Shown piece by piece: positions 19,003 through 27,142 of a stretch of DNA of 64,000 nucleotides. The stretch is from CAIYXB01 sp038146805. Its GTDB lineage: Bacteria > Cyanobacteriota > Vampirovibrionia > LMEP-6097. Both the position numbers and the translations under genes were made by a program. The stretch covers positions 1 to 64,000 of the forward strand of contig JAYQSH010000004.1 in the NCBI GenBank assembly GCA_038146805.1. The letters are read 5' to 3'. The notes beneath the pieces were generated by a model, which saw only the letters and a list, made by a program, of their open reading frames with translations, had not been told where the DNA came from and made no database searches. The first letter of the stretch is position 1; each line of letters begins with the position of its first letter.

Positions 19003-20352
19003 ATGTCAAAGAAAGACTCTCAATTATTACAATGTTCATTTTGTGGCAAGCCGCAAGACCAAGTGCAAAAACTAATTGCGGGCCCCGGTATTTATATTTG
19101 TGATGAATGTATTCATCTTTGTAATGAAATCTTGCTTGATGAGGGAATAGCAAAAGAGCTTTTGTCAGATGAGCTCGATGAAAAATCATTTCAAATCCCT
19201 GATTTAGAAGATTTACCAAAACCGATTGAAATCAAAAACCATTTAGATAATTATGTAATTGGTAATAATGATGCAAAAAAGACCTTAGCTGTTTCACTTT
19301 ATAATCACTACAAAAGAATCAGACATAATTCAAGTTCTGATTTGAAAAGTGAAGTTGAGATTCAAAAATCTAATATTTTACTTCTGGGTCCAACTGGTAG
19401 TGGTAAGACTCATATTGTTGAAACTTTGGCAAAGTTTTTGCAGGTACCTTTTGCTATTGCTGATGCAACTTCAATTACCGAAGCAGGCTATGTGGGTGAA
19501 GATGCAGAAAATATTTTACAAAGACTATATCAAAACGCTGGTAGTGATATTGAAAAAGCTCAGCAAGGAATTATTTACATAGATGAGATTGATAAAATAT
19601 CTAGAAAATCTGAAAACCCGTCAATCACTCGTGATGTTACTGGTGAAGGAGTTCAACAGGCTCTTTTAAAAATGATTGAGGGTACCAAAGCAAGTATCCC
19701 AGCGCAAGGTAATCGTAAACATCCGCAAATGGAAACTATAGAAATAGATACAAAGAATATTTTGTTTATTTGTGGTGGTGCTTTTGTTGGTATTGATAAA
19801 TTGATCGATAAACGCCGTATGAGATCTCAAAGTAGTGTAGGTTTTGGCGCACAAAGCCTTTCTGAAGATGAGCGTGCAAAAAGAGTTTCAGAGTCTTTAA
19901 AATTTGTTGAATCACAAGACTTAGTGCATTTTGGTTTGATTCCAGAGTTTGTTGGTAGATTGCCGGTGGTTACTACTCTGGATGCTCCTGATGTAGAGAC
20001 TTTAAAATTAATTTTGACCAAACCGAAAAATTCTATAATCAAACAATACGAAAAATTGATGGAGCTTGATGGTATTGAGTTAATCTTTGAAGAAGATGCA
20101 CTTGAAGAAATTGCCAAAAAAGCACAAGAACGTAAAATGGGTGCAAGGGCTTTGCGTAGCATTGTTGAGAGCGTTATGAAAGATTTTATGTTTGATGCAC
20201 CTTCAAACCAAGATCTTGACTCAATTAGAATCACTAAAGATTTGGTGATCGATGTGCAAAAACAAGTTGAAGGTAAAATTATTGAAATGAAACTTGATAA
20301 AAATTCTGCAAAAATGGAAAGTAAAGTAAGCAAAAAATCTAAGCGCGCTTAG
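19003..20352 (+). CDS. clpX: ClpX, ATP-dependent protease unfoldase subunit
   Basis: The AAA+ unfoldase that feeds substrates to ClpP (449 aa, full length). The N-terminal zinc-binding domain has CSFC (Cys11, Cys14) and CDEC (Cys33, Cys36). Walker A GPTGSGKT is at 129-136, Walker B in IIYIDEIDKI, and pore and sensor motifs (GYVGED, GVQQALLK, GARALRSI) are all present, with ARKMGARA-type sensor II. A TATAAT at 18987-18992 lies just 10 bases before the ATG, so a separate short-leader promoter is likely. The Lys/Ser-rich tail is longer than in E. coli. The gene is followed by repeat-filled intergenic DNA. Confidence 0.97.
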   Translation: MSKKDSQLLQCSFCGKPQDQVQKLIAGPGIYICDECIHLCNEILLDEGIAKELLSDELDEKSFQIPDLEDLPKPIEIKNHLDNYVIGNNDAKKTLAVSLYNHYKRIRHNSSSDLKSEVEIQKSNILLLGPTGSGKTHIVETLAKFLQVPFAIADATSITEAGYVGEDAENILQRLYQNAGSDIEKAQQGIIYIDEIDKISRKSENPSITRDVTGEGVQQALLKMIEGTKASIPAQGNRKHPQMETIEIDTKNILFICGGAFVGIDKLIDKRRMRSQSSVGFGAQSLSEDERAKRVSESLKFVESQDLVHFGLIPEFVGRLPVVTTLDAPDVETLKLILTKPKNSIIKQYEKLMELDGIELIFEEDALEEIAKKAQERKMGARALRSIVESVMKDFMFDAPSNQDLDSIRITKDLVIDVQKQVEGKIIEMKLDKNSAKMESKVSKKSKRA

Positions 20353-20356
20353 CTAC

Positions 20357-20430
20357 GAGACACTTCGGACCGTGTTCATTTTGTCTTATTTTTGAGACAC
20401 TTCGGACCGTGTTCTTTTTGTCTTATTTTT
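20357..20430. repeat. Two tandem copies of a 37-bp GAGACAC repeat
   Basis: Directly after clpX, a 37-base unit starting GAGACACTTCGGACCGTGTT and ending TTGTCTTATTTTT occurs twice in tandem (20357 and 20394). A third, slightly different copy is at 42262-42293. Each holds a small hairpin (ACAC pairing with GTGT) and a T-rich end. It could act as a weak terminator for clpX or be a dispersed intergenic repeat; the sequence does not decide. Confidence 0.6.
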
Positions 20431-20461
20431 TAACTTAAGTTTCTATGTTTCTATTCATAAT

Positions 20462-20693
20462 GGGACTGATTCCAAACCCCATTTTGAATTTTAAAATACA
20501 GTGAAATGTTAAAATCACTAGCAAATGGGGTCAGAAATCAGTCCCACAAACGACCTTACGCTTAGCTTGTTTCACTGCGTGAAACTCACTAAGCGACGGT
20601 GTTTGATTCTTTTGTTAGGCGTGTCTAACCAAACCCTACTTATGCCCAAATCTAAAGACTCGAGATACTTATTACGGGTTTGGAAGCACGCCC
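20462..20693. mobile_element. 232-bp miniature element, family 1, tandem copy 1 of 3
   Basis: A non-autonomous element with imperfect terminal inverted repeats: left GGGACTGATTCCAAACCC, right end complement GGGCGTGCTTCCAAACCC (15 of 18 match). The outer left flank is ATAAT (20457-20461), repeated after the third tandem copy (21168-21172), so the whole triple array sits within one 5-bp target duplication. Inside are more inverted repeats: the left GGGACTGATT pairs with AATCAGTCCC about 75 bases in, and CGCTTAGC...GTTTCAC forms a near-palindrome with GTGAAACTCACTAAGCG. The encoded 68-codon frame is just a by-product of the repeat. Confidence 0.88.
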
Positions 20694-20698
20694 CTTAT

Positions 20699-20930
20699 GG
20701 GACTGATTCCAAACCCCATTTTGAATTTTAAAATACAGTGAAATGTTAAAATCACTAGCAAATGGGGTCAGAAATCAGTCCCACAAACGACCTTACGCTT
20801 AGCTTGTTTCACTGCGTGAAACTCACTAAGCGACGGTGTTTGATTCTTTTGTTAGGCGTGTCTAACCAAACCCTACTTATGCCCAAATCTAAAGACTCGA
20901 GATACTTATTACGGGTTTGGAAGCACGCCC
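20699..20930. mobile_element. 232-bp miniature element, family 1, tandem copy 2 of 3
   Basis: The second unit appears identical to the first by eye. It is bounded on both sides by the same 5-base spacer CTTAT (20694-20698 and 20931-20935), giving a 237-base period. The spacer has the length of the target duplication, so the array could come from repeated insertion beside itself or from unequal amplification of element plus spacer. Near-perfect identity argues for a recent event. Confidence 0.88.
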
Positions 20931-20935
20931 CTTAT

Positions 20936-21167
20936 GGGACTGATTCCAAACCCCATTTTGAATTTTAAAATACAGTGAAATGTTAAAATCACTAGCAAAT
21001 GGGGTCAGAAATCAGTCCCACAAACGACCTTACGCTTAGCTTGTTTCACTGCGTGAAACTCACTAAGCGACGGTGTTTGATTCTTTTGTTAGGCGTGTCT
21101 AACCAAACCCTACTTATGCCCAAATCTAAAGACTCGAGATACTTATTACGGGTTTGGAAGCACGCCC
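20936..21167. mobile_element. 232-bp miniature element, family 1, tandem copy 3 of 3
   Basis: The third unit has CTTAT on its left and ATAAT (21168-21172) on its right, the latter matching the left flank of copy 1. Same termini and internal hairpins as the other copies. Confidence 0.88.
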
Positions 21168-21177
21168 ATAATAGCTA

Positions 21178-21292
21178 CTGTTAACAAATCTTGCTTATTG
21201 TAGTACTGTTGCGCTTCAAAGTCATCATTTACAAGCAGTAAGCTGAGGTCTTTTTGTCACTGAAAAACTTTGTTCTCGAAATTTGTTAACAG
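21178..21292. repeat. Pair of 12-bp inverted repeats about 90 bases apart
   Basis: CTGTTAACAAAT at 21178-21189 is exactly inverted as ATTTGTTAACAG at 21281-21292, just outside the tandem element array and just before the 3' end of the next minus-strand gene. Extending the arms gives a few more matches. It could be the remains of another small element or a large hairpin near a transcript end. No second copy was seen. Confidence 0.4.
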
Positions 21293-21304
21293 CACCGAAT
21301 TTTA

Positions 21305-22351
21305 TTAGATTTCTGCAAATCCATTATTGTCTAAGTTAGTGTATTTTACTTCTTCCACTACTGAGTCAGCGCAAATTAAAGATACAGTATCGCCGCTATC
21401 ATTTAAACCAAGTTCCTCAGCTATTTTGATTTGTGTTTTTGGATATAGTATTTGAGCATCACTAAATTGAAAGCGTTTTTTGATGGCGTCATGAATTTCA
21501 CAATTAGATAAAGCAAAACTTTTGTTACTACGATTGTTAATAATGATATGTTCTGGTTTTGCTGCGTGGATTTCACTAAAGTAAATAGCCGGCAATAAAA
21601 TTTCTTTTGCCAGATAGAAATTTTCGCTAGGAGTTTTTAAGTGATAAATCAATGCTTGGTCTTGTATTGTTTTATGCGTGATTGCTGAAACATCTAGAGT
21701 ATTGTTTTCATGGTCTTGTGCAAGGCTTGAGATTGGGTTTTGTGAATTGATTATTAAAGACTTGGAAAATTTTTCTTCTGGTAAATAATAAAAATCAACA
21801 GCTTCACTTAACAGGCTTTTGAAGCCATCTTGGTAATAAAAACTTTTTACTTGATTTAAACCAATATTAAGTTCATTATTGATTTCTAAAATTAATTCAT
21901 GTTCTTGATTTTGATTTATTAAATCTAAAAGTTCGCTAGAGTTTTTTATGACCGTATAACCAAGCTTAGGTTTGGCTGGTGCTTTGGGTCTGATTTGTAT
22001 GAAATTCCTTAGTATCTTTTTTTTGCTTTTGAAAAATCTGGTTTTTAGCTGTAGTACTAAATCGTAGTCACCAAAAGCAAGTTTGCCAGGGATTTTGATA
22101 GCTATGGCATCTTTATCACTAGCTATCGTCTTGATTTTGAATTTTTGTTTGGATTTTTTTAAAAATATTTTGTGTGCTTTATTATAGTTTCTAATAAAGC
22201 CGGATCCTTTTAGGGTCACGTATGCATCTGCCGCAGTTGCAATAGAATTTTGAGTGATAATAGGGCTTGGGATTTTTCTGATTTTTTTCATTGCTGCGGT
22301 TAGCAATAAACTACAAATGATAAAGATTGAGATTTTAATTAATTTTGACAT
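21305..22351 (-). CDS. Secreted protein with lamin-tail-like C-terminal domain
   Basis: A 348-aa protein when started at the ATG at 22351, which gives a signal/anchor segment (MSKLIKISIFIICSLLLTAA). Next is a stretch resembling an IPT/TIG Ig-like domain (about residues 25-110: PSPIITQNSI...VTLKGSGFI...AIKIPGKLAFGDYDLVLQL). The C-terminal ~100 residues (LPAIYFSEIHAAKPEHIIINNRSNKSFALSNCEI...LNDSGDTVSLIC) follow the lamin-tail domain pattern. Both domain calls are by pattern only. It overlaps the end of the upstream beta-propeller gene by 17 bases, so the pair probably formed one operon for cell-surface proteins. Confidence 0.6.
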   Translation of the reverse strand: MSKLIKISIFIICSLLLTAAMKKIRKIPSPIITQNSIATAADAYVTLKGSGFIRNYNKAHKIFLKKSKQKFKIKTIASDKDAIAIKIPGKLAFGDYDLVLQLKTRFFKSKKKILRNFIQIRPKAPAKPKLGYTVIKNSSELLDLINQNQEHELILEINNELNIGLNQVKSFYYQDGFKSLLSEAVDFYYLPEEKFSKSLIINSQNPISSLAQDHENNTLDVSAITHKTIQDQALIYHLKTPSENFYLAKEILLPAIYFSEIHAAKPEHIIINNRSNKSFALSNCEIHDAIKKRFQFSDAQILYPKTQIKIAEELGLNDSGDTVSLICADSVVEEVKYTNLDNNGFAEI

Positions 22352-24036
22352 CTTGATATAACTCCATTGCTTTTTGTGTTTGTGGGTCTTGAGTGTAAAA
22401 CTTGTTAAGATTATGATTAAGGGTGCTACTGTACCAAGCTCCAGTTCTTGCATCTAGGTCTGCGAGTGTTTTTTCGAGCTCTAGCTTTTTGTTTAAAATT
22501 TCTTGTGAGCTTTTTATTTCAATAGGGTTTGTTATCCAAGCAATTGCTTGGCTAAGGTTATTTTTGCGTTCGTAGTACAACTGTGTGACTTCAGTGAGTA
22601 GGTTTTCTCTAATATTTGCTGTCAGACGAGCGTTATTATTTATGTCTAATTGCTCCTCATCAAAAATCAACTTAGCGAAATCCCATGTGAATCTAATACC
22701 AGTATTAAGGTTTTTGTTATTACGACTTTGGTTTTCTTGGTCAAAGCTTGTGGTGTAGATGCTGTCATCAATTTCATCTTTGCCACTTTGCACTAAGTTT
22801 GTTAAGCTATCTTGATCTCTCTCTATGTAGCTTTCAAAACGTGGTGCAAAGTTTCTCAGGCGGACTTTTTTTGCGTATTTTTTGTAGTCATTACCACTGG
22901 GTATTCCGGCAAATTCTAAGGCTTTTTTGTGTACTTCGATGATGCTAGGTTCAAGTTTTAAAAATTTTTCGATCAGTTGTGGTGCCTGAGAATATATTGG
23001 CGAGTTTTTTTCTATTAAGGGAGCTATGTTTAGTTCTGCGATTTCTCCTTGTGCACTTGCGATTGTAATAATATTGTTTGTAATTTCTAGAGCTGTAATA
23101 TTTATAAAATTATCTTCTGATTTCCTGAGTGTGCTTAAAGAAAATTTTTGCCATTTTGGTATTAGGTTTTTGTTTGCGTAATAAGCACCAGTATTTGATA
23201 TTAAAATTAAGTGAGAGTCGGTGCTGTTGATTTCTTTGATTTGGTGTATGCCGTTTTGAGTTTCGAGTCCTTGACTATCTAAAAAAAAATTTTGTGCTTG
23301 ATTATTGCTAATAGCTATTCCGTAACTTGTGGGTAAAAAAATGGTTTCTTGGTCATTGATGTTGGTCACTAAGAACCGAGCAAAACCATAATCACCATCA
23401 GGGTTTCGTGTCAGTCCTTTGTTGCTTTTGACCCAAGTTTTTTTTTCTTTTTTAAAAAAACCAAACTGAGAACTAGCTGCATATAGTGGGCTTTTTTTAT
23501 TTTTGTCTAGTTTGAAGTGAATACAGCCTTGCGGGCTGTTTGTGTCTAGCTCCCAGTTGAAAGTGTTTTTGGAATTTATTTTGCTTGAATAAATTCCCGA
23601 TTGGCAAGAGATCCAAACTTTGTCATTGTTTTTTTCTAAATGAAAGCATGGCTCTTTGTTAAAAATTTTTTGAAGTTTTTATATACTCCGTTGCTACTAA
23701 GCAAAAAAAAATCATCATCAGCAACTATGAGATTATTAATGGCAAAATCATCATTGGCTAAAGTAGGCAAATAAGTTTTTTCATAGGCATAAAAAAGTTC
23801 GTTTTGGCTTGTGTATAAAAAGTTTTTTTTGAAATGACGTAAATTGTCTATACTGCTACCGGTGTTAGCGCGCGCAATTATCTTAGCCTGCTGTTCTTTA
23901 CTGCTATCTATATTAAGATTTTGCGCTTGGCATGCTGAAGAAAATAAAAAGATAGCTATGAGTACTGCAAAAAAATTATTCTTTGTAGTATTCTTTAATA
24001 GATCCCAATTTGGGTATTTGCTCAAATTGCTTCTTC
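22335..24036 (-). pseudogene. Secreted beta-propeller-like protein, frameshifted
   Basis: Two frames together encode one long secreted protein. The upstream part (24036 to 23636) has a signal peptide (FFAVLIAIFLFSSACQAQ) and starts a WD40/sialidase-like repeat region. It stops in frame at 23636, but the next frame stays open without a start codon from about 23665 into the frame ending at 22335. Joining them at the A/T run at 23661-23671 gives GVYKNFKKIFNKEPCFHLEKN and continuous repeats such as VWISCQSGIYSS and NWELDTNSPQG. No good start codon lies between the signal peptide and the tRNA-Gln on the other strand. The C-terminal ~230 residues are helical and unrecognised. One base indel plus a missing start favours a decayed gene; a sequence error remains possible. 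Confidence 0.6.
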
Positions 24037-24039
24037 TTT

Positions 24040-24114
24040 TGGGGAGTCGCCAAGCGGTAAGGCAGCGGGTTTTGGTCTCGCCATTCGTGGGTTCGAATCC
24101 TACCTCCCCAGCCA
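24040..24114 (+). tRNA. tRNA-Gln (TTG anticodon)
   Basis: A full cloverleaf with 7-bp acceptor stem TGGGGAG/CTCCCCA, anticodon loop TTTTGGT holding TTG, T-arm GTGGGTTCGAATCCTAC, and an encoded CCA. It lies on the plus strand opposite the degraded upstream end of the beta-propeller gene. The minus-strand peptide containing GEVGFEPTNGETKTRCL across it is just the tRNA complement. Confidence 0.95.
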
Positions 24115-24119
24115 TTTTC

Positions 24120-24283
24120 CTGCGATAACGTTTTAGATCTTCTAGTTTGATGCGAATGCTGACGTCAATTACTTTTTTGAGTTTTTCAAGTAATGAGTTG
24201 GAATTTTGTAATTTATCAAAATTTGGGGCTTGTTGAAAGAGCTTATCGATGATTTCTTCTTCTTGGTATTGTCTATTCAACAT
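24120..24283 (-). other. Possible small ORF beside tRNA-Gln
   Basis: From the ATG at 24283 a charged helical peptide reads MLNRQYQEEEIIDKLFQQAP and onwards for about 55 residues before running into the complement of the tRNA. The composition looks protein-like, but there is no stop before the tRNA. It may be the remnant of a gene cut by rearrangement at the tRNA. Confidence 0.25.
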
Positions 24284-24345
24284 ATAAAGAATCTTGGCAT
24301 AGAACAAATGGATTTATGGGGGGTCAAAAGTCTTTTTTTTTGAGC

Positions 24346-24375
24346 TTGATACCCTTACACTAGTAAGGGTATAAT
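24346..24375 (+). promoter_or_regulatory. umuDC-like promoter with palindromic operator
   Basis: A -35 TTGATA (24346-24351) and -10 TATAAT (24370-24375) are 18 bases apart. Between and over them lies a perfect palindrome, ATACCCTTAC-acta-GTAAGGGTAT (24349-24372), which would let a dimeric repressor block RNA polymerase. The position before umuDC-like genes suggests an SOS (LexA) operator, but the arms differ from the LexA boxes I know for Cyanobacteria or E. coli. The expected transcript start, near 24382, coincides with the ATG at 24383. Confidence 0.7.
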
Positions 24376-24382
24376 GTTATTA

Positions 24383-24757
24383 ATGACAGCAAATCGTCCT
24401 CTTAGATTTATGGCTTCTGGTTTTTCTTCGCCAGCTGAAGATTTTGCTATGCCTGCTTTGGATTTAAATAAATTTTTATTAGAGCATCCGGCTTCGAGTT
24501 TTTTTTGGCGTAATTCTGTGCGCGCTTATGAAAAATATGGCATCTTTCAAGGTGATATTGTGCTTGTTGATAGGTCTTTAAAACCACAAAAAAAATTATT
24601 GAATTTAGTGATTTATGAAAATGAATTTAAAATTTGTGATTTTGTTTTGATGCAAAAACTTTTTAAAAAAAATGATATTGATTTTGAATTTTGGGGAGTG
24701 ATTACGGTTGTAATTAGGAAATTTTTAGATGCAAGCAATAGCGATATTAGATTGTAA
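24383..24757 (+). CDS. UmuD-like protein lacking the catalytic Ser/Lys residues
   Basis: A LexA/UmuD-fold (S24) protein preceding a umuC gene. The UmuD cleavage-site region is recognisable (SGFSSPAEDF versus CGFPSPAADY in E. coli), followed by DLNKFLLEHPASSFFW and GIFQGDIVLVD. At the catalytic serine position (SGDSM in UmuD) the sequence is SVRAY, and at the lysine position (EFTVKK) it is EFKICD, so neither dyad residue is present. The N-terminal tail before the cleavage site is only 9-12 residues instead of 24. It may therefore act as a ready-made UmuD' without self-cleavage. The frame opens at 24374, inside the -10 sequence; I prefer the ATG at 24383, with 24410 (MASGF) an alternative. It overlaps umuC by 29 bases. 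Confidence 0.72.
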   Translation: MTANRPLRFMASGFSSPAEDFAMPALDLNKFLLEHPASSFFWRNSVRAYEKYGIFQGDIVLVDRSLKPQKKLLNLVIYENEFKICDFVLMQKLFKKNDIDFEFWGVITVVIRKFLDASNSDIRL

Positions 24758-26027
24758 TAATTTTTATGCGAGCTGTGAAAGGCTTTTTGATGCTAGCTTA
24801 CGTAAGAAGCCAGTGGTGGTTTTGTCTAATAATGATGGTTGTGTGATTGCGCGTTCTAATGAAGCAAAAGCAATTGGTATCAAAATGGGAGAGCCGGTTT
24901 TTAAATGTCGAGATTTGCTGGAGGCTTATCAAGTAAAAAAACTTTCGGCTAATTTTCCTTTGTATGCGGATTTGTCTGATCGTGTTATGTCTGTGCTCTA
25001 TGACAATGTAGAGCAATTAGAAGTTTATTCGATTGATGAAGCATTTTTTTCTTTGGGTGAGCATAAGTCGCAAGAGTTTTTGCTATTGCGTGCCAAACAA
25101 CTGCAAGAAAAAATTGAAAGGGAGTTGGGGATTGCTGTTTCAATTGGTATCGCGCGTACAAAAACTTTAGCGAAATTGGCAAATAAAATTGCCAAAAAAA
25201 ATAATTTGGGAATTTTTTCTTTGTGTTTTGATGATGAAGAATACCAAAAAGCATTTGTTGATTCAGTTTTGTCAGATTATGCGATTGAAGATGTTTGGGG
25301 TTTGGGTTTTAACTATTCGAAATTTTTGCGTGCACATGCTATTAATACAGCGCTTGATTTTGCTTATGCAAATCGTCGTTGGGTAAGACAAGAAATGAAA
25401 GTGCAGGGTTTAAGAACTTGTATGGAGCTTGCTGGTTTTTCATGTTTGCCACTTGAACAACTGGAACAAGAACCGGTAGCTAAGTCGATTATTAGCTCTC
25501 GTAGTTTTGGTTATGCTGTAAAAGATTTAGCTTTGTTGCAAGAAGCAGTCGCCAACTATATTGTAACGGCAGCGTATAAAATGAGACGTTATGATAAAAC
25601 AACTGCTTTGTTGCAAGTTTTTTTGCGCGGCAAAAATCGAGAAGGTAAAAAGATTAGTTTAGAAAACACTATCACTTTGCCAAGACATACTAATGCAAGT
25701 TCTTGTTTGATTAGTGCCGCCCAAAAAGCTACTAAGGAAATTTTTGATCCGAATTTAGAATACAAAAAAGCAGGCGTTGTTTTGTGGGCTTTAAAAGATC
25801 GTAAATCTTTACAGCTATCTTTGTTTGCGAGTGCTGAAAATTTTGCCAAAGAAAATCATTTGAACAAATTGATTGATAATATTAATGCGAATTTTGGCGC
25901 GAATACAGTTTTTTATGGTGCGATGGGCAAACAAAAATCAAGCCAAAAAGCAAATTGGCGTGCTAAGCAGTCTTATAAATCTGGGGCTTATACTACGAGT
26001 TGGTTTGAGCTGCCTTGTATTTCTTAA
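24729..26027 (+). CDS. umuC: UmuC-like Y-family DNA polymerase (Pol V catalytic subunit)
   Basis: An error-prone translesion polymerase, 432 aa, close to the usual UmuC length (about 420). Y-family motifs are intact: LDCNNFYASCERLFD with the first catalytic Asp, PVVVLSNNDGCVIARS, YSIDEAF with the second acidic pair, and SIGIARTKTLAKLANKIAKK. The downstream thumb and little-finger regions are present, ending with the UmuC-type KAGVVLWAL segment. It is translated from within the end of the UmuD-like gene, so the two form an operon under the palindromic operator. Damage-inducible expression is inferred. Confidence 0.94.
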   Translation: MQAIAILDCNNFYASCERLFDASLRKKPVVVLSNNDGCVIARSNEAKAIGIKMGEPVFKCRDLLEAYQVKKLSANFPLYADLSDRVMSVLYDNVEQLEVYSIDEAFFSLGEHKSQEFLLLRAKQLQEKIERELGIAVSIGIARTKTLAKLANKIAKKNNLGIFSLCFDDEEYQKAFVDSVLSDYAIEDVWGLGFNYSKFLRAHAINTALDFAYANRRWVRQEMKVQGLRTCMELAGFSCLPLEQLEQEPVAKSIISSRSFGYAVKDLALLQEAVANYIVTAAYKMRRYDKTTALLQVFLRGKNREGKKISLENTITLPRHTNASSCLISAAQKATKEIFDPNLEYKKAGVVLWALKDRKSLQLSLFASAENFAKENHLNKLIDNINANFGANTVFYGAMGKQKSSQKANWRAKQSYKSGAYTTSWFELPCIS

Positions 26028-26055
26028 GGATCCACTGAAAAATGCGACTTCGTCG
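26024..26055. repeat. Inverted half of a TTAAGGAT repeat
   Basis: Immediately at the umuC stop, TTAAGGATCCACTGAAAAA is the reverse complement of the right end of the repeat at 26336-26398 (TTTTTCAGCGAATCCTTAA), with small differences. The two may be the opposite ends of one small element, with the 231-bp family 1 element inserted between them. Confidence 0.45.
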
Positions 26056-26060
26056 ATTTT

Positions 26061-26291
26061 GGGACTGATTCCAAACCCCATTTTGAATTTTAAAATACAG
26101 TGAAATGTTAAAATCACTAGCAAATGGGGTCAGAAATCAGTCCCACAAACGACCTTTGCTTAGCTTGTTTCACTGCGTGAAACTCACTAAGCGACGGTGT
26201 TTGATTCTTTTGTTAGGCGTGTCTAACCAAACCCTACTTATGCCCAAATCTAAAGACTCGAGATACTTATTACGGGTTTGGAAGCACGCCC
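26061..26291. mobile_element. Family 1 miniature element (231 bp), single copy after umuC
   Basis: Same termini and internal hairpins as the array at 20.4 kb, one base shorter because of a small change near the internal GACCTTACGC segment. It is flanked by ATTTT on both sides (26056-26060 and 26292-26296), a 5-bp target duplication. Confidence 0.88.
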
Positions 26292-26300
26292 ATTTTTCAA

Positions 26301-26331
26301 CCCTGATCCAAGAGTGCAACTTGGCTCAGGG
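26301..26331 (+). terminator. Stem-loop downstream of umuC, possible terminator
   Basis: CCCTGATCCAAG and CTTGGCTCAGGG pair with one mismatch around a 7-base loop, a strong hairpin. There is no T-run after it, so Rho-independent termination is doubtful; it may belong to a repeat element. Confidence 0.3.
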
Positions 26332-26335
26332 AGTC

Positions 26336-26398
26336 AATCCTTAATATTTTTGCTGAGCGGATTGCGCATCAAAACTTCGTTTTTCAGCGAATCCTTAA
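26336..26398. repeat. About 60-bp dispersed repeat (ATCCTTAA...ATCCTTAA)
   Basis: The unit starts ATCCTTAATATTTTTGCTGA and ends TTTTTCAGCGAATCCTTAA. Related copies lie at 35112-35173, right at the priA stop, and at 42367-42424, right at the rimK stop. All sit at gene ends, so they may be intergenic palindromic repeats or transcript-end structures. Confidence 0.5.
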
Positions 26399-26448
26399 CT
26401 ATAGAACTGAGATTTTTGCTTTATGTGACTGATTCAAAACTCTCTAGA

Positions 26449-26540
26449 TTAAAAGTCTTTTATTTTTTAAATAAACTCTACAAAACTTTTTATTCTCAAT
26501 AGTTTTTAACTATTCAGGTGAAGTTTAAGGCAATAGTTTG
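26449..26540. repeat. Diverged fragment resembling miniature element family 2
   Basis: The stretch shares AAAAGTCTTTTATTT and a degenerate CAGGTGAAGTTTAAGGCAAT end with the 184-bp element at 35206-35389. Only part of the right half is recognisable. The rest of 26400-26634 shows nothing beyond a weak promoter before the next gene. Confidence 0.3.
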
Positions 26541-26634
26541 AGTCCTTTAAATGGTAATTAATATTTGAATTTCAATTCATAACCATATATTAATAAATTT
26601 ATGGAATTTAAGTATCAAGACTATAGGTGTTTTA

Positions 26635-27142
26635 ATGAGAAGAAAGTTTTGTATATTTGTTTTTGCCAATGTTTTTTTATTATTGAATCTTATTGAATCC
26701 TCAAATGTCATGGCGAAAAGTGATATAGAAGTTAGTAAATTTCAAACTAATGAATGTCCAAATAGTACTGAAGAAGTTTTATTAGTAATAGATGATTTAG
26801 CAAAGGTCTTGGATTATATTCAAAGAATAAATGATGGTAATGAAGCAGTTGAGGCTTTAGTTAATGCAAAAAAAAATGCACATAAACTCTTTGATATTTG
26901 ATTTTAAACAAAGAATGAATGAAATTTTACAAGAAGTACAAGACGCGAAAGAAAACAAAAATTCTAATACTTCCTTGCTTTCAACATTGAAAAAAGAATT
27001 TAATGCTTTAAAAGAACAAATAAGATGGAAGATGATAGAGAGACAAGTATGGGAGATGGTTCTAAGCGATGAAAAAAGATCCCATATTGAACAATCAATA
27101 AAAGCAAAGTCTATATTTTTTGAACGATGTATTAGAAATTAA
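26635..27142 (+). pseudogene. Small secreted helical protein, apparently frameshifted
   Basis: The first frame (26635-26901) has a signal peptide (MRRKFCIFVFANVFLLLNLI, cleavage near VMA) and a helical mature part. It ends at 26901, just where a second frame continues with DFKQRMNEILQEVQDAKENK up to 27142. Removing one T from the ATTTGATTTT stretch near 26898-26906 would join them into one secreted protein of about 168 residues. Alternatively two overlapping genes are translated separately. I do not recognise the family. The end overlaps the convergent cysteine-rich gene by 11 bases. Confidence 0.5.

Noticed and set aside
20525..20731. Repeated 68-codon ORF starting MGSEISPTND, found in most family 1 elements
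   Set aside because: Identity follows from the DNA repeat itself; the frame crosses the inverted repeats and runs into the next copy, with no ribosome-binding site. Not a gene.
24040..24135. Minus-strand peptide MAGEVGFEPTNGETKTRCL
   Set aside because: It is the complement of tRNA-Gln, a well-known false annotation.
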